Shown one piece after another: positions 38,400 through 55,775 of a stretch of 64,000 bases of DNA. The stretch comes from Kistimonas asteriae (GTDB taxonomy: Bacteria; Pseudomonadota; Gammaproteobacteria; Pseudomonadales; Endozoicomonadaceae). The notes under the pieces are model-generated. The model had not been told where the DNA came from and ran no database searches. It saw nothing but the letters and a program-made list of their open reading frames with translations. The stretch covers positions 124,640 to 188,639 of the forward strand of contig NZ_JAEVHF010000011.1 of the NCBI RefSeq assembly GCF_018263925.1, in the 5' to 3' direction. A program made the translations under genes and the position numbers. Each line of letters opens with the position of its first letter. Within the stretch, counting starts at the first letter, position 1.

Positions 38400-39221
38400 T
38401 TACTTGCGGCGACGGACAATGAACTTGTCAGTACGCTTGTTCGAGCGAGTCTTCCGACCCTTGGTGGGCACACCCCACGGAGTAACCGGATGACGACCAC
38501 CGGAGGTACGACCTTCACCACCACCATGCGGGTGATCAACCGGGTTCATGGCAACACCACGAACGGTCGGACGAACACCACGCCAGCGCTTGGCACCAGC
38601 CTTACCCAGTGAGCGCAGGCTATGCTCGCTGTTGGAGACCTCACCGAGAGTCGCACGACAGTCAGCCAGCACCTTACGCATTTCGCCGGAGCGCAGACGC
38701 AGGGTCACATAAGCACCGTCACGGGCAACCAGCTGAGCAGAAGTACCGGCGGAACGCATCATCTGCGCACCCTTGCCAGGCTTCAATTCAACACAGTGAA
38801 TGACAGAGCCCAGAGGGATATTACGCAGAGGCAGAGTGTTACCTGCCTTGATCGGCGCATCCACACCGGAAAACAGCTTGTCACCAGCCTTCACACCCTT
38901 GGGAGCGATAATATAGCGGCGCTCACCGTCCAGGTACTTCAGCAGGGCAATATTTGCCGTACGGTTCGGATCGTATTCCAGGCGCTCAACAGTCGCAGGA
39001 ATACCATCTTTGTTACGACGGAAGTCGATCACACGGTAGTGTTGCTTATGACCACCACCCTTGTGACGGGTCGTGATACGACCGTTATTGTTACGACCAC
39101 CGGTCTTGCTTTTCTTCTCTAACAGCGCAGCGAAGGGTTTCCCCTTGTGCAGGTCAGGGTTAACAACCTTGACTACAAAGCGGCGCCCGGGAGAAGTGGG
39201 TTTACACTTAACAACAGCCAT
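38400..39221 (-). CDS. rplB: 50S ribosomal protein L2
   Basis: L2, 273 residues as in E. coli, needed for subunit association and peptidyl transfer. The functional C-terminal region [20 protein letters not shown], including the essential histidine, is intact. Confidence 0.98.
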   Translation of the reverse strand: MAVVKCKPTSPGRRFVVKVVNPDLHKGKPFAALLEKKSKTGGRNNNGRITTRHKGGGHKQHYRVIDFRRNKDGIPATVERLEYDPNRTANIALLKYLDGERRYIIAPKGVKAGDKLFSGVDAPIKAGNTLPLRNIPLGSVIHCVELKPGKGAQMMRSAGTSAQLVARDGAYVTLRLRSGEMRKVLADCRATLGEVSNSEHSLRSLGKAGAKRWRGVRPTVRGVAMNPVDHPHGGGEGRTSGGRHPVTPWGVPTKGRKTRSNKRTDKFIVRRRK

Positions 39222-39235
39222 CTGTCGATCTCCTC

Positions 39236-39532
39236 TTACTCAGCGTCCGCGAAGTCAATTTCCTGACCCGCTTCCAGAGCAACGTACGCTTTTTTCCAAT
39301 CTGAACGCTTGCCCAGACCACGCATGGTGCGCTTGGTCTTGCCCTTCACATTTACAGTGCGGACAGACTTGACCTTGACTTCAAACAGCTGCTCAACAGC
39401 CTTTTTGATTTCAAGCTTTACAGCGTCTTTTGCCACTTTGAAGACGTATTGATTACGCTCTTCAGCGACTACCGAAGCCTTCTCGGAAATGTGAGGCCCA
39501 AGCAGCACCTTCAACAGACGTTCCTGGTTCAT
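39236..39532 (-). CDS. rplW: 50S ribosomal protein L23
   Basis: L23, 98 residues, the docking site for trigger factor and SRP at the tunnel exit. It begins [20 protein letters not shown]. Its start overlaps the rplD stop by four bases, so the two are coupled. Confidence 0.98.
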   Translation of the reverse strand: MNQERLLKVLLGPHISEKASVVAEERNQYVFKVAKDAVKLEIKKAVEQLFEVKVKSVRTVNVKGKTKRTMRGLGKRSDWKKAYVALEAGQEIDFADAE

Positions 39533-40131
39533 CCCAGCATCTCCTCGAACTTCTTCACGGCTGCCACGGTCATGACGACTTTGTCATGAGCAACCAGGCT
39601 GACCGGATCCACACCCTGCACGTCGCGAACATCGACGTAAGGAATGTTGCGCGCAGACAAATACAGGTTTGCATCAATTTCTTCAGATACAAACAGTGCA
39701 TTATTGGTTTCCAGCTCTTTCAGCTTGGCAACCATCTGCTTGGTCTTCGGCGCTTCCAGCTTCAGGCTTTCAACGATAACCAGACGCTCCTGGCGAACCA
39801 ATTCAGACAGAATGGAACGCAGTGCACCACGGTACATCTTGCGGTTCAGCTTCTGGGAATGATCCTGAGGACGAGCCGCAAAAGTAGCACCACCCCCGCG
39901 CCAGATTGGGCTACGGATAGTACCAGCACGTGCACGACCAGTACCCTTTTGGCGCCAAGGCTTACGACCACCGCCGCTTACATCGCTGCGAGTCTTCTGC
40001 TGCTTGGTGCCCTGACGGCCGCCAGCCAGAAAAGCCACAACCGCCTGATGAATCAGTGATTCATTGAATTCGGCACCGAAGGTTGCATCAGAAACCTGCA
40101 GAGCGCCTGAACCCATTACATTCAGATCCAT
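39529..40131 (-). CDS. rplD: 50S ribosomal protein L4
   Basis: L4, 200 residues (E. coli 201), whose long loop ([18 protein letters not shown]) reaches into the exit tunnel. In E. coli L4 also represses the S10 operon through its leader. It lies between rplC and rplW. Confidence 0.98.
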   Translation of the reverse strand: MDLNVMGSGALQVSDATFGAEFNESLIHQAVVAFLAGGRQGTKQQKTRSDVSGGGRKPWRQKGTGRARAGTIRSPIWRGGGATFAARPQDHSQKLNRKMYRGALRSILSELVRQERLVIVESLKLEAPKTKQMVAKLKELETNNALFVSEEIDANLYLSARNIPYVDVRDVQGVDPVSLVAHDKVVMTVAAVKKFEEMLG

Positions 40132-40144
40132 ACTTCAAATCCCC

Positions 40145-40816
40145 TCAGGCTGCGGAGCCAGCTTTGACAGCAGGCTTGATAACAACATCAGCACCAGTAG
40201 CACCCGGCACCGCACCCTTGATGAGCAGAAGGTTACGCTCTTCGTCGACACGAACGATTTCCAGCGACTGAACAGTCACACGCTCATCGCCCATATGACC
40301 AGCCATCTTCTTACCCTTGAACACACGTCCGGGAGTCTGACACTGACCAATGGAACCAGGCGCACGGTGAGACAGAGAGTTACCGTGAGTAGCGTCCTGA
40401 GTACGGAAGTTCCAGCGCTTAACAACACCCTGGAAACCCTTACCCTTGGAGCGACCGGTAACATCAACCTTCTGACCTGCTTCAAACATGGAAACTGGCA
40501 GAACGTCACCGACTTTCAGCTCGGATTCTTCAGAAGTACGGAACTCAACCAGCACGGAACCGGCTTCAACGCCAGCCTTGGCGTAGTGACCAGCTTCTGG
40601 CTTAGTGAGACGAGATGCTTTCTTGGCACCAGCCGCAACCTGAATAGCGCTGTAACCGTCAACATCGACAGTACGCACCTGGGCAATACGGTTAGGACCA
40701 ACTTCAACGACAGTAACCGGCAAAGAAGCACCATCTTCGGTGAAAATACGGGTCATCCCGCACTTCTTGCCGATCAGGCCGAGGCGCGGCTTCTTGCCGT
40801 CAGCTTGATTTGACAT
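40145..40816 (-). CDS. rplC: 50S ribosomal protein L3
   Basis: L3, 223 residues, reaching the peptidyl-transferase centre. The body starts [18 protein letters not shown] and has [18 protein letters not shown] and [18 protein letters not shown]. About 11 extra residues precede the usual E. coli start. The 100 bases between rpsJ and rplC hold no other gene. Confidence 0.97.
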   Translation of the reverse strand: MSNQADGKKPRLGLIGKKCGMTRIFTEDGASLPVTVVEVGPNRIAQVRTVDVDGYSAIQVAAGAKKASRLTKPEAGHYAKAGVEAGSVLVEFRTSEESELKVGDVLPVSMFEAGQKVDVTGRSKGKGFQGVVKRWNFRTQDATHGNSLSHRAPGSIGQCQTPGRVFKGKKMAGHMGDERVTVQSLEIVRVDEERNLLLIKGAVPGATGADVVIKPAVKAGSAA

Positions 40817-40916
40817 GATTTACCTCATTTCGTGTACGGGGCTATCACCCGCTATGGCCGCCCATCTCAGAGCGTTACACACGACGAGACACGCAGAACG
40901 CGCTCTCGCCAGACAA

Positions 40917-41249
<333 letters not shown>

Positions 41250-41312
41250 CTAATAATATTTAAAGAACAAAGTCCGCCCCATCATTGGTGGGCAGACAGC
41301 AAAGAAAGCGGG

Positions 41313-41341
41313 ATTCTACGCGGCGTCAATATTACTGTCAA
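41313..41341 (-). promoter_or_regulatory. S10 operon promoter
   Basis: On the minus strand a perfect TTGACA (41336-41341) stands 17 bases before TAGAAT (41313-41318), between the tufA terminator and rpsJ. The transcript would carry a leader of about 65 bases with a small GC-rich hairpin, much shorter than the E. coli S10 leader. Confidence 0.85.
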
Positions 41342-41354
41342 TATTTTATACAGT

Positions 41355-41380
41355 AAAAGCCCCGAACCTAAGCCCGGGGC
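41355..41380 (-). terminator. Terminator after tufA
   Basis: GCCCCG / CGGGGC stem with a 10-base loop followed on the minus strand by TTTT, directly after tufA and before the S10 promoter. It separates the str and S10 operons. Confidence 0.8.
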
Positions 41381-41418
41381 CATTTTATTTACAGCAGCAA
41401 AATCAGATCAGATCGGTA

Positions 41419-42612
41419 TTAAGCGATGATCTTGGCAACAACACCGGCGCCAACAGTACGGCCACCTTCACGAATCGCGAAGCGCAGACCTTCTTCCATG
41501 GCGATAGGAGCGATCAGAGTCACAGTCATCTGAACGTTGTCGCCAGGCATAACCATTTCAACGCCTTCCGGCAGTTCACAGGAACCGGTCACGTCAGTGG
41601 TACGGAAGTAGAACTGAGGACGGTAACCCTTGAAGAACGGAGTATGACGACCACCTTCGTCCTTGGACAGAACATAAATTTCTGACGTGAACTGGGTGTG
41701 AGGAGTGATGGAACCGGGCTTCGCCAGAACCTGACCACGCTCTACGTCTTCACGCTTGGTGCCACGCAGCAGTGCACCAACATTCTCACCGGCACGACCT
41801 TCGTCCAGCAGCTTGCGGAACATTTCTACGCCGGTAACGGTGGTCTTGACGGTGTCCTTGATACCGACGATTTCGATCTCTTCACCAACCTTGACGATAC
41901 CACGCTCAACACGACCGGTAACAACGGTACCACGGCCAGCGATGGAGAATACGTCTTCGATCGGCATCAGGAAAGGCTGATCGATCGCACGCTCAGGCTC
42001 AGGAATGTATTCGTCCAGAGTTTCTACCAGCTTCTTAACAGCAGTAGTACCCATTTCGTTGGTGTCATCGCCGTTCAGAGCCATCAGGGCAGAACCGATG
42101 ATGATCGGAGTGTCGTCACCTGGGAACTCGTAAGTGTCCAGCAGCTCACGAACTTCCATTTCTACCAGTTCCAGCAGCTCTTCATCATCAACCATGTCAG
42201 CCTTGTTCAGGAAGACAACGATGTAAGGAACACCGACCTGACGAGACAGCAGGATGTGCTCACGAGTCTGCGGCATGGGGCCGTCAGCAGCGGAACATAC
42301 CAGGATAGCGCCGTCCATCTGAGCAGCACCGGTAATCATGTTCTTGACGTAGTCAGCGTGCCCTGGGCAGTCAACGTGCGCGTAGTGACGAATCGGAGAA
42401 TCGTATTCTACGTGAGCAGTAGAGATGGTGATACCACGCTCACGCTCTTCAGGTGCGTTATCGATCTGGTCGAAAGCTTTCATTTCGCCACCCCAGACTT
42501 CCGCACATACGCGAGTCAGGGCTGCAGTCAGAGTGGTTTTACCATGGTCAACGTGACCAATAGTGCCGACGTTTACGTGCGGCTTGTTACGTTCAAACTT
42601 TGCCTTTGCCAT
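41419..42612 (-). CDS. tufA: Elongation factor Tu (copy 1)
   Basis: EF-Tu, 397 residues, a GTPase that brings aminoacyl-tRNA to the ribosome. G motifs: [14 protein letters not shown] (P-loop), [17 protein letters not shown] and GSALMAL. The protein is identical to that encoded at 59423-60616; the genes differ by a handful of synonymous changes. It is the last gene of the str operon, 33 bases after fusA, and ends at a terminator. Confidence 0.98.
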   Translation of the reverse strand: MAKAKFERNKPHVNVGTIGHVDHGKTTLTAALTRVCAEVWGGEMKAFDQIDNAPEERERGITISTAHVEYDSPIRHYAHVDCPGHADYVKNMITGAAQMDGAILVCSAADGPMPQTREHILLSRQVGVPYIVVFLNKADMVDDEELLELVEMEVRELLDTYEFPGDDTPIIIGSALMALNGDDTNEMGTTAVKKLVETLDEYIPEPERAIDQPFLMPIEDVFSIAGRGTVVTGRVERGIVKVGEEIEIVGIKDTVKTTVTGVEMFRKLLDEGRAGENVGALLRGTKREDVERGQVLAKPGSITPHTQFTSEIYVLSKDEGGRHTPFFKGYRPQFYFRTTDVTGSCELPEGVEMVMPGDNVQMTVTLIAPIAMEEGLRFAIREGGRTVGAGVVAKIIA

Positions 42613-42645
42613 TTTGACTTACCTTATCTGGACAATAAATTACAG

Positions 42646-44760
42646 TTAACCTTGGTTATTCTTGATCACCGCTTCCGCGATGCTCGCAGGTGTTTCGGCA
42701 TACTCGGAGAATTCCATGGTGTATGTCGCACGACCCTGAGTAGCAGAACGCAGATCTGTGGCATAACCGAACATCTCAGCCAGAGGCACCTGAGCACGGA
42801 TAACCTTGCCGGAAGTACTGTCTTCCATACCCTGTACAAGACCGCGACGACGGTTCAGGTCACCCATAACATCACCCATGTAATCTTCGGGTGTGACAAC
42901 CTCAACAGCCATCATCGGCTCCATCAGGACAGGCTGAGCCTGAGGGGCATACTTCTTCAGGGCCTGAGATGCGGCGATTTTAAACGCCATCTCGTTGGAG
43001 TCAACCTCGTGGAAGGATCCGTCATACAGACGCGCCTTCAGGCCAAGCAGCGGATAGCCGGCGATAACGCCGTTCTGCATCTGCTCCTCGATACCCTTCT
43101 GAACCGCAGGAATGTATTCCTTAGGAATCGCACCCCCAACGATTTCGTTGACAAATACCAGACCCTCTTCACCCTCATCAGCCGGGGCGAACTCAACAAC
43201 AACGTGACCATACTGACCACGACCACCAGACTGCTTGGCAAACTTGTGGTTGGCAGTAACACTGGCCTTGAGCTTTTCACGGTAAGACACCTGAGGCTTA
43301 CCGATATTTGCTTCAACCTTGAACTCACGACGCATACGATCAACGAGTACGTCAAGGTGCAGCTCACCCATGCCGGAGATGATGGTCTGACCAGTCTCTT
43401 CGTCAGTCTTGACGCGGAAAGACGGATCTTCCTGAGCCAGCTTGCCCAGAGCAATACCCATCTTCTCCTGGTCAGCCTTGGATTTCGGCTCAACAGCGAC
43501 AGAGATTACCGGCTCAGGGAACTCCATGCGCTCCAGAACGATCGGATGATCTGGATCACACAGGGTCTCACCCGTGGTCACGTCCTTCATACCGATTAGA
43601 GCAACGATATCACCCGCCAGGGCCTCTTTGATCTCTTCACGGTTGTTGGCGTGCATCTGCACCATACGACCGATACGCTCTTTCTTCATCTTGACGGAGT
43701 TAATAACCGACTGACCAGAAGCAGCAACACCGGAGTACACACGGGCAAATGTCAGAGTACCAACGAACGGATCGGTAGCAATCTTGAATGCCAGCGCAGA
43801 GAAGGGAGCCTTATCATCAGCAATACGCTGTTCCATGATGTGGTTGCCTTCAGCGTCTTCGCCGACGGAACCCTCAATGGCCTTAACTTCCAACGGAGAA
43901 GGCATATATTCGATAACAGCGTCAAGAACGGCCTGAACACCCTTGTTCTTGAATGCAGAACCACCGAATACAGGAATGATCTCATTAGCCAGGGTCCGCG
44001 CACGGATACCCGCCTTGATCTCCGCCTCGGAAAGCTCGCCGCCTTCCAGGTACTTTTCCATCATCTCTTCGGTAGCTTCAGCAGCCGCTTCAACCAGGAA
44101 CTCGTGCATTTCCTGGCAGATATCTTCCATATCCGCAGGAATGTCACCGTACTGGAAGCTCGTGCCCTGGTCTTCTTCATTCCACAGAATGGACTTCATC
44201 TTGACCAGATCGACAACGCCCTTGAATTCGTCTTCTGCACCGATAGTCATCTGCATCGGTACCGCGTTAGCGCCCAGGCGCTCACGCAGCTGACGAACCA
44301 CCATGCCGTAATCAGCACCGGTACGGTCCATCTTGTTGACGAATACCATGCGCGGTACTTCGTACTTGTTCGCCTGACGCCATACCGTTTCAGTCTGAGG
44401 CTGAACACCGGAGGAGCCACACAGAACAACAACAGCACCATCCAGAACACGCAGGGAACGCTCTACTTCGATCGTGAAGTCAACGTGCCCAGGCGTATCA
44501 ATAATGTTGACACGATGCTCATCAAACTGAGCATCCATACCACGCCAGAAACAGGTGGTAGCAGCAGAAGTAATGGTAATACCACGCTCCTGCTCCTGCT
44601 CCATCCAGTCCATGGTAGCAGCACCGTCGTGTACTTCACCGATCTTATGGCTCAGACCGGTGTAGAACAGGACCCGCTCAGTAGTAGTGGTCTTACCCGC
44701 GTCTACGTGGGCGCAGATACCAATGTTACGGTATCGGCTAATCGGGGTTTTACGAGCCAC
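42646..44760 (-). CDS. fusA: Elongation factor G
   Basis: EF-G, 704 residues as in E. coli, the GTPase of translocation and ribosome recycling. G motifs: [34 protein letters not shown]. Domain IV begins near [14 protein letters not shown], and the C-terminal domain holds [16 protein letters not shown] [20 protein letters not shown]. It lies between rpsG and tufA. Confidence 0.98.
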   Translation of the reverse strand: MARKTPISRYRNIGICAHVDAGKTTTTERVLFYTGLSHKIGEVHDGAATMDWMEQEQERGITITSAATTCFWRGMDAQFDEHRVNIIDTPGHVDFTIEVERSLRVLDGAVVVLCGSSGVQPQTETVWRQANKYEVPRMVFVNKMDRTGADYGMVVRQLRERLGANAVPMQMTIGAEDEFKGVVDLVKMKSILWNEEDQGTSFQYGDIPADMEDICQEMHEFLVEAAAEATEEMMEKYLEGGELSEAEIKAGIRARTLANEIIPVFGGSAFKNKGVQAVLDAVIEYMPSPLEVKAIEGSVGEDAEGNHIMEQRIADDKAPFSALAFKIATDPFVGTLTFARVYSGVAASGQSVINSVKMKKERIGRMVQMHANNREEIKEALAGDIVALIGMKDVTTGETLCDPDHPIVLERMEFPEPVISVAVEPKSKADQEKMGIALGKLAQEDPSFRVKTDEETGQTIISGMGELHLDVLVDRMRREFKVEANIGKPQVSYREKLKASVTANHKFAKQSGGRGQYGHVVVEFAPADEGEEGLVFVNEIVGGAIPKEYIPAVQKGIEEQMQNGVIAGYPLLGLKARLYDGSFHEVDSNEMAFKIAASQALKKYAPQAQPVLMEPMMAVEVVTPEDYMGDVMGDLNRRRGLVQGMEDSTSGKVIRAQVPLAEMFGYATDLRSATQGRATYTMEFSEYAETPASIAEAVIKNNQG

Positions 44761-44781
44761 GACACAATCCTCTGTATTATC

Positions 44782-45291
<510 letters not shown>

Positions 45292-45357
45292 TCAGGCTTC
45301 GACTCGACCTTACTCTTATCAACCAGATACTCTGATTAATAGATAAAACTATGACAA

Positions 45358-45386
45358 CTGTTCAGGCAATTAATTCCCCTGAACAG
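45358..45386 (-). promoter_or_regulatory. Hairpin in the rpsL-rpsG intercistronic region (candidate S7 target)
   Basis: CTGTTCAGG and CCTGAACAG make a perfect 9-bp stem with an 11-base AT-rich loop, starting 8 bases after the rpsL stop. No T-run follows, so it is not a terminator. Its place fits the S7 autoregulatory region known in E. coli; sequence equivalence was not tested. Confidence 0.5.
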
Positions 45387-45393
45387 AAAAGCC

Positions 45394-45768
<375 letters not shown>

Positions 45769-45867
45769 TTAAGCAATTTCTCCGAAGTTTCTAAGTACAA
45801 AGAGGTTACGACGCCCAGAGGATTAAGCATCGCGACCCGAGCCTGACCAGCAGATACTGGCCAGACA

Positions 45868-45899
45868 CTGGTTTTCACAAAAGGTTTTGTGGAAACCGG
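45868..45899 (-). promoter_or_regulatory. Long hairpin in the str operon leader
   Basis: On the minus strand CCGGTTTCCACAAAA and TTTTGTGAAAACCAG can pair over 15 positions with two G-T wobbles and a tight loop, between the str promoter and rpsL. Its role (attenuation, processing or protection of the leader) is unknown. Confidence 0.5.
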
Positions 45900-45954
45900 C
45901 GCCCAAAGGCAGCCTTGACAAGAGACAAAGGCGGGGCACACTAAAAGGCACCGG

Positions 45955-45983
45955 ATTTTAAATAGGCCAGCGGCCTGCGTCAA
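45955..45983 (-). promoter_or_regulatory. str operon promoter
   Basis: On the minus strand TTGACG (45978-45983) and TAAAAT (45955-45960) are 17 bases apart, about 190 bases before rpsL. The 311-base gap 45769-46079 holds this promoter, a leader hairpin and no gene that I could recognise. Confidence 0.75.
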
Positions 45984-46079
45984 GGAATGTGACAGACTTT
46001 CAGATCAGGGGAAACGCCGAGAAATACGCAAACATGCCACCACTCACCCGAGACAACTACGGATTGACTACCACAAACA

Positions 46080-46478
46080 ATGGACAAACTACGCCTTTAT
46101 AGCACCTTCAACCTGATTTTTCTGTTTTTTATAATGCAAAACCTGTACTCACCTGCAGCTTATGCCTCAGGAGTTGGAAAGTATGAATCCTGGTATCAGG
46201 ATGTCTGGTGCGAAGGCTATGACGGCCGAACTGAAGTTAAACAGAATGACGGGACGCGTGTTGACTGTCTGACCAGCAAACATGCCATCGAAATGGAGTT
46301 CGCCCGGAAATGGCGTGAAGCCATTGGCCAATCGCTTCACTACGCCCTTAAAACCGGCCGCAACGCAGGTATTGTATTGATTCTGCAGAAGCCATCAGAT
46401 GAGCATTACTGGAATAGTCTTGAAGCAGTTATTGAGCAATACAAACTGCCTATTACACTCTGGCGCCTTGGTCCATGA
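46080..46478 (+). CDS. Small secreted protein of unknown function
   Basis: A 132-residue protein I cannot assign to a named family. It has a signal peptide (basic start, hydrophobic LIFLFFIMQNL, likely cut after AAYA near residue 29), so the mature form of about 103 residues should be periplasmic or secreted. The mature part has two cysteines (WCEGY and VDCLTSKHA), which could form a disulfide. The spacing of acidic residues in DGTRVDC..KHAIEMEFA, followed by an amphipathic helix and GIVLILQ, faintly recalls a PD-(D/E)XK nuclease-like fold, but the canonical lysine is absent (E-M-E). It is the only + strand gene in this 36-kb region and ends one base from the convergent pseudopilin gene. No good ribosome site precedes the ATG. 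Confidence 0.7.
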   Translation: MDKLRLYSTFNLIFLFFIMQNLYSPAAYASGVGKYESWYQDVWCEGYDGRTEVKQNDGTRVDCLTSKHAIEMEFARKWREAIGQSLHYALKTGRNAGIVLILQKPSDEHYWNSLEAVIEQYKLPITLWRLGP

Positions 46479-46479
46479 C

Positions 46480-47034
46480 TCACGGCGTACAACCTACATC
46501 CGACCCTCTCACGATACGTGTTCTGCCTATGGCATTAATGCTTATACCTTTAGCAAAGGCATGATCAGTATCATCAGCCACACAATAGCGTATCGTATTC
46601 TGGCTACCCCCATTGGTTACACCACGAGGCCCATACGATAACCTGGTGATATCTCGCGACCACTCAATGGATAGATCTTCAATATTTGTAACACGCGCAC
46701 GAAGCATTTCTTCGCCAGCCGTTGCCAGCAAAAAACCATCATTATCCTGATCAGTAAACAGCTGCCAGCCACCGTTCCACATAGATTTGGGGGCAGTGGT
46801 ATCTCTTGCCCCATTCTCCCTTATCGTTACCCACATATTACGACTGAGAGCCTCAGAACGCGCATATGCCAAGGCACTCCTTAAGGAAGCCACCTCTGCA
46901 TCAACACGATTTTTAAGCACCCAGTCAGAAATAGCAGGCCCAGCTGCCGCCACCAGTATAATCACAATACCCATACTGACCAGTAGCTCCACCATCGTAA
47001 AACCGGCAGATCTTCTCGAGAAATCCCTTCTCAT
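46480..47034 (-). CDS. FimT/GspH-family pseudopilin
   Basis: A 184-residue type IV pilin-like minor subunit. The leader MRRDFSRRSAG is basic and ends in glycine; the processed form starts FTMVELLVSMGIVIIL, with the conserved Glu at position 5. The helix and LRSALAYARSEALSRNMWVTI are typical of FimT/GspH, as is the C-terminal pattern INAIGRTRIVRG..VGC; two cysteines (IRYC, VGC) probably form a terminal disulfide. It would prime pilus or type II secretion pseudopilus assembly. No other pilus or secretion gene is nearby, and the place between rpoC and rpsL is unusual. Confidence 0.85.
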   Translation of the reverse strand: MRRDFSRRSAGFTMVELLVSMGIVIILVAAAGPAISDWVLKNRVDAEVASLRSALAYARSEALSRNMWVTIRENGARDTTAPKSMWNGGWQLFTDQDNDGFLLATAGEEMLRARVTNIEDLSIEWSRDITRLSYGPRGVTNGGSQNTIRYCVADDTDHAFAKGISINAIGRTRIVRGSDVGCTP

Positions 47035-47165
47035 CCCTGAATACCTGAAAGCTATTCCATTGCCTATTTAATTCACTCTAGCAACTGGATCGGCCGAGAC
47101 TGACAGGTATCTGCTGTTTATGTTACATCACATGAATCTACAGATTTTTAATTAAAAATATGCAT

Positions 47166-47189
47166 AAAAAACGGAGCCATATGGCTCCG
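47166..47189 (-). terminator. Terminator after rpoC
   Basis: CGGAGCCAT-ATGGCTCCG, a fully palindromic stem, is followed on the minus strand by six T. It closes the long rplKAJL-rpoBC unit and separates it from the pseudopilin gene. Confidence 0.9.
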
Positions 47190-47246
47190 CTATCTCAATC
47201 GACTAACCAAGGGCTTACTGATTAAGCAAACCCTTGCTCAGTATTA

Positions 47247-50200
47247 TCAGGCATCACCCGAGTTCAAGGCTTCAGACAGCGCCTGCTCTACTTCAGAAGC
47301 AGAAACCGTAGGTGTCACAAACTCGACAGGTTCCATCCTCTCTCTGCGATCCTTGTGGTAGGTTAGACCAGTTCCCGCCGGAATCAGTCGACCGACCACC
47401 ACGTTCTCTTTCAGACCGCGCAGGTAATCACGCTTACCAGTCACTGCCGCCTCAGTCAGCACCCGTGTAGTTTCCTGGAAGGAAGCCGCAGAGATGAACG
47501 ACTCAGTCGCCAGAGAGGCCTTGGTGATACCCAGCAGGACACGCTCGAACTTAGCCGGGAACTTATCTTCACCGCTGAGCGTATCATTAACCTCAAGCAC
47601 CCTATTGTACTCCATCTGCTCACCGCGAATCAGGTCAGAATCACCGGCATCGGAGACTTCAACCTTACGCAGCATCTGGCGCAGAATCGTTTCAATGTGC
47701 TTGTCGTTAATCTTGACGCCCTGCAGGCGGTAAACGTCCTGGATTTCGTTGACAATATACTTCGCCAGCTCACCCACGCCCAGCAGTCTTAAAACGTCGT
47801 GCGGGTTGGTCGGACCATCAGAAACAACTTCACCCTTGGTAACCTGCTCACCCTCGAACACGTTCAGGTGACGCCACTTCGGAATCAGCTCCTCGTACGG
47901 ATCACTACCGTCAGTCGGGGTGATCACCAAGCGCTTCTTACCCTTGGTTTCCTTACCAAAGCCAATGGTTCCCGAAATTTCTGCCAAGATAGCAGGCTCT
48001 TTCGGTTTACGGGCTTCGAACAGGTCAGCAACCCGTGGCAGACCACCGGTGATATCCCGGTTACCACTGGACTGCTGCGGAATACGGGCAAGAATGTCAC
48101 CCACTTCCACATTCACGCCATCTTTCAGACTCAGCAACGAGTTAGCCGGCAGGAAGTACTGGGCCGGGATGTTGGTGTTTGCCATCATCAGCTCATTGCC
48201 ATTCTCATCAACCAGCTGGATTGCGGGACGCAAATCCTTACCGGCAGACGGACGATCCTTCGGATCCATAACCTCGATATTGGATAGACCGGTAATTTCA
48301 TCCGTCTGTTTCTTGATGGTAATACCATCTTCCATACCGAAGAATTTCACCTTACCGGCAACTTCTGTCACGATCGGGTGCGTATGCGGGTCCCACTTGG
48401 CAACAATGGCACCGGCTACAACGGCATCGCCATCCTTGACAGACAGCACCGCACCGTAAGGCAGCTTGTAACGCTCACGCTCACGACCGAACTTATCAGC
48501 CACTGCCAGCTGGCCGGAACGGCTCACCGCGACCAGGTTGCCATTTGTCCGCTCAACGAACTTCAGGTTCTGGAGACGGACGGTACCTTCGCTCTTGACA
48601 GTAATATTATCCTGCGCAGCGTTCCGCGATGCCGCACCACCGATGTGGAAGGTCCGCATCGTCAGCTGGGTACCCGGCTCACCGATGGACTGCGCTGCGA
48701 TAACACCGACAGCCTCACCCACGTTAACCAGGTGACCACGACCCAAGTCACGACCGTAGCAGTTTGAGCACACACCATAACGGGTTTCACAGGAAATGGA
48801 GGAACGAACCAGAACTTCATCAACGTTCAGCTCTTCCAGCTTGCGAACCCACTGCTCATCAATCAAGGTGCCAGCACTGACAGCGATATCATCTGAGCCA
48901 GGCGTGTAGACATCTTCCGCCACCACACGGCCCAGAATACGCTCACCCAGCGGCTCAACAACGTCACCACCTTCAATGTGAGGCGTCATCAGAATGCCGC
49001 GACTGGTTCCGCAATCATGCTCTGTAACTACCAGATCCTGGGCTACATCGACCAGACGACGAGTCAGGTAACCGGAGTTGGCGGTCTTCAATGCCGTATC
49101 CGCCAGACCCTTACGAGCACCGTGGGTCGAGATGAAGTACTGCAGTACGTTCAGACCTTCACGGAAGTTCGCAGTGATCGGCGTTTCGATGATTGAGCCA
49201 TCCGGCTTCGCCATCAGACCCCGCATACCGGCCAACTGACGAATCTGTGCCGCACTACCCCGGGCACCGGAGTCAGCCATCATATAGACGCTGTTAAAGG
49301 ATTCCTGGTCTACCTCTTTGCCTTCACGGTCAATAACCTTGTCGGTCTTGAGGTTTTCCATCATCCGCTTGGCCAGCACTTCGTTGGCACGGGACCAGAT
49401 ATCGATAACCTTGTTGTACTTCTCGCCCTGGGTTACCAGACCGGAAGCAAACTGATTTTCAATTTCGCGCACTTCATTGTGGGCTGCATCGATAATACTG
49501 ACTTTCTCATCAGGGATAACAAAGTCGTTAACACCGATAGAGGCGCCGGAAACGGTCGCATACTGGAAGCCCAGATACATCATCTGGTCAGCAAAGATAA
49601 CCGTCTCTTTCAGACCGACACGACGGTAGCAGGCATTCAGCAATCCAGAGATGGAGCGCTTCTTCATCGCCTGGTTGACCAGTTCGAACGGCAGGCCATC
49701 GGGTACGATGTCCCACAGCAGCACACGACCGACTGTGGTATCAGCGATAAAGCGACGAGACTCTAGCTCACCTTGTGCATTCTTGAGCGATTCGGAAACA
49801 CGAACCTTTACCTTCGCATGCAGATCAGCCGCACCGACACGGTAAGCCCGCAGGGCTTCCTTGATATCGGCAAACATCATGCCTTCACCCTTCGCATTGA
49901 TGCGATCACGGGTGATGTAGTAGAGACCCAGTACCACGTCCTGCGAAGGAACGATGATCGGCTCACCACTGGCAGGCGCCAGAATGTTGTTGGTGGACAT
50001 CATCAACGCACGCGCTTCCAGCTGGGCTTCCAGCGTCAGCGGTACGTGAACAGCCATCTGGTCACCGTCAAAGTCGGCGTTGTAGGCAGCACAGACCAAC
50101 GGGTGCAGCTGGATAGCCTTGCCTTCAATCAGTACCGGCTCGAATGCCTGAATACCCAGACGGTGCAGAGTCGGTGCACGGTTCAGCAGGACCGGATGCT

Positions 50201-51452
50201 CACGGATGACCTCATCCAGGATATCCCATACGACCGGCTCTTCCCGCTCCACCATCTTCTTGGCGGCCTTGATGGTCGTCGCCAGTCCACGGTGCTCCAG
50301 CTTGCCAAAGATAAACGGCTTGAACAGCTCAAGCGCCATCTTCTTGGGCAGACCACACTGATGCAGACGCAGGGACGGACCCACGGTAATAACAGAACGA
50401 CCGGAGTAGTCAACCCGCTTACCCAGCAGGTTCTGACGGAAGCGACCCTGCTTACCCTTGATCATATCTGCCAGGGACTTCAGGGGACGCTTGTTGGAAC
50501 CGGTAATCGCACGACCACGGCGACCGTTATCCAGCAGCGCATCCACAGACTCCTGCAGCATCCGTTTTTCGTTGCGGACGATGATGTCAGGCGCGTTCAG
50601 CTCCAGCAGGCGCTTCAGACGGTTGTTCCGGTTGATCACCCGACGATACAGATCGTTCAGGTCGGAAGTTGCGAAACGACCACCATCCAACGGCACCAGC
50701 GGACGCAGATCCGGCGGAAGCACCGGCAACACCTTCATGATCATCCACTCCGGACGGTTACCGGAGTTGTAGAAGGCTTCCAGCAGCTTCAGACGCTTGG
50801 CCAGCTTCTTCAGCTTGGTTTCGCTGTTGGTCTGCGGAATCTCTTCGCGCAGCTGTCCGATTTCATCTTCAAGATCGATGTCGTTCAGCAACGCCTGAAC
50901 CGCTTCAGCCCCCATACGGGCGTCGAAGTCATCACCAAACTCTTCAAGCGATTCGTAATATTCTTCGTCGTTCAGCAGCTGACCACGATCCAGCGTGGTC
51001 ATACCTGGATCAATAACGACGTAAGATTCAAAATACAGAACCCGTTCGATATCACGCAGAGTCATGTCCAGCAACAGACCGATCCGGCTGGGCAGTGACT
51101 TCAGGAACCAGATGTGGGCAACCGGGCTGGCCAGTTCGATGTGACCCATACGGTCGCGACGCACCTTGGACAGCGCAACTTCAACGCCACACTTCTCACA
51201 GATAACGCCACGGTGCTTCAGGCGCTTGTACTTACCGCACAGGCACTCATAGTCCTTGACTGGGCCAAAGATCTTGGCGCAGAAAAGACCGTCACGCTCA
51301 GGTTTGAACGTACGGTAGTTAATGGTTTCCGGCTTTTTTACTTCACCGTAAGACCAGGAACGGACCAGTTCCGGAGAGGCCAGTGAAATTCGAATGGCAT
51401 CAAACTCGTCCGACTGTCCCTGGGTTTTTAGCAGATTCAATAAGTCTTTCAT
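47247..51452 (-). CDS. rpoC: RNA polymerase beta' subunit
   Basis: Beta' subunit, 1401 residues (E. coli 1407). The N-terminal zinc-binding region is [20 protein letters not shown], the active-site Mg motif is NADFDGDQM, and a second zinc site appears as [16 protein letters not shown]. It lies 60 bases downstream of rpoB. ATG 51452 has GAGGAG 6 bases upstream and matches the family start MKDLLNLLK; the frame extends ten codons further. Confidence 0.98.
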   Translation of the reverse strand: MKDLLNLLKTQGQSDEFDAIRISLASPELVRSWSYGEVKKPETINYRTFKPERDGLFCAKIFGPVKDYECLCGKYKRLKHRGVICEKCGVEVALSKVRRDRMGHIELASPVAHIWFLKSLPSRIGLLLDMTLRDIERVLYFESYVVIDPGMTTLDRGQLLNDEEYYESLEEFGDDFDARMGAEAVQALLNDIDLEDEIGQLREEIPQTNSETKLKKLAKRLKLLEAFYNSGNRPEWMIMKVLPVLPPDLRPLVPLDGGRFATSDLNDLYRRVINRNNRLKRLLELNAPDIIVRNEKRMLQESVDALLDNGRRGRAITGSNKRPLKSLADMIKGKQGRFRQNLLGKRVDYSGRSVITVGPSLRLHQCGLPKKMALELFKPFIFGKLEHRGLATTIKAAKKMVEREEPVVWDILDEVIREHPVLLNRAPTLHRLGIQAFEPVLIEGKAIQLHPLVCAAYNADFDGDQMAVHVPLTLEAQLEARALMMSTNNILAPASGEPIIVPSQDVVLGLYYITRDRINAKGEGMMFADIKEALRAYRVGAADLHAKVKVRVSESLKNAQGELESRRFIADTTVGRVLLWDIVPDGLPFELVNQAMKKRSISGLLNACYRRVGLKETVIFADQMMYLGFQYATVSGASIGVNDFVIPDEKVSIIDAAHNEVREIENQFASGLVTQGEKYNKVIDIWSRANEVLAKRMMENLKTDKVIDREGKEVDQESFNSVYMMADSGARGSAAQIRQLAGMRGLMAKPDGSIIETPITANFREGLNVLQYFISTHGARKGLADTALKTANSGYLTRRLVDVAQDLVVTEHDCGTSRGILMTPHIEGGDVVEPLGERILGRVVAEDVYTPGSDDIAVSAGTLIDEQWVRKLEELNVDEVLVRSSISCETRYGVCSNCYGRDLGRGHLVNVGEAVGVIAAQSIGEPGTQLTMRTFHIGGAASRNAAQDNITVKSEGTVRLQNLKFVERTNGNLVAVSRSGQLAVADKFGRERERYKLPYGAVLSVKDGDAVVAGAIVAKWDPHTHPIVTEVAGKVKFFGMEDGITIKKQTDEITGLSNIEVMDPKDRPSAGKDLRPAIQLVDENGNELMMANTNIPAQYFLPANSLLSLKDGVNVEVGDILARIPQQSSGNRDITGGLPRVADLFEARKPKEPAILAEISGTIGFGKETKGKKRLVITPTDGSDPYEELIPKWRHLNVFEGEQVTKGEVVSDGPTNPHDVLRLLGVGELAKYIVNEIQDVYRLQGVKINDKHIETILRQMLRKVEVSDAGDSDLIRGEQMEYNRVLEVNDTLSGEDKFPAKFERVLLGITKASLATESFISAASFQETTRVLTEAAVTGKRDYLRGLKENVVVGRLIPAGTGLTYHKDRRERMEPVEFVTPTVSASEVEQALSEALNSGDA

Positions 51453-51512
51453 CGCTTCTCCTCGCGGAAGCGGACGGGCCAATGGCCCGCCGCTGTTAAC
51501 CCCTTAGCCTGA

Positions 51513-55592
<4,080 letters not shown>

Positions 55593-55775
55593 CAGCATTC
55601 CCCAGCTAGGTCACCTGCGGTTGTGTCGTTGATCACCGGCCTCGGAGTCACGACAGCCCTTGAGGGCGGGTAGCCTCTCTTATTGTCACCGTTTGGTGAT
55701 AACCATCCTTCTACAAACCATAACGTTCTATCAAGCCGAATCATACGGGCATAAAAGTTATAGCTCATACAACGG

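Noticed and set aside
41698..43599. A 633-codon open frame on the + strand across tufA and fusA, and similar long frames opposite rpoB, rpoC and tufB
   Set aside because: They are antisense shadows of strongly codon-biased genes; the minus-strand genes are unmistakable and the shadow proteins have no recognisable domains.
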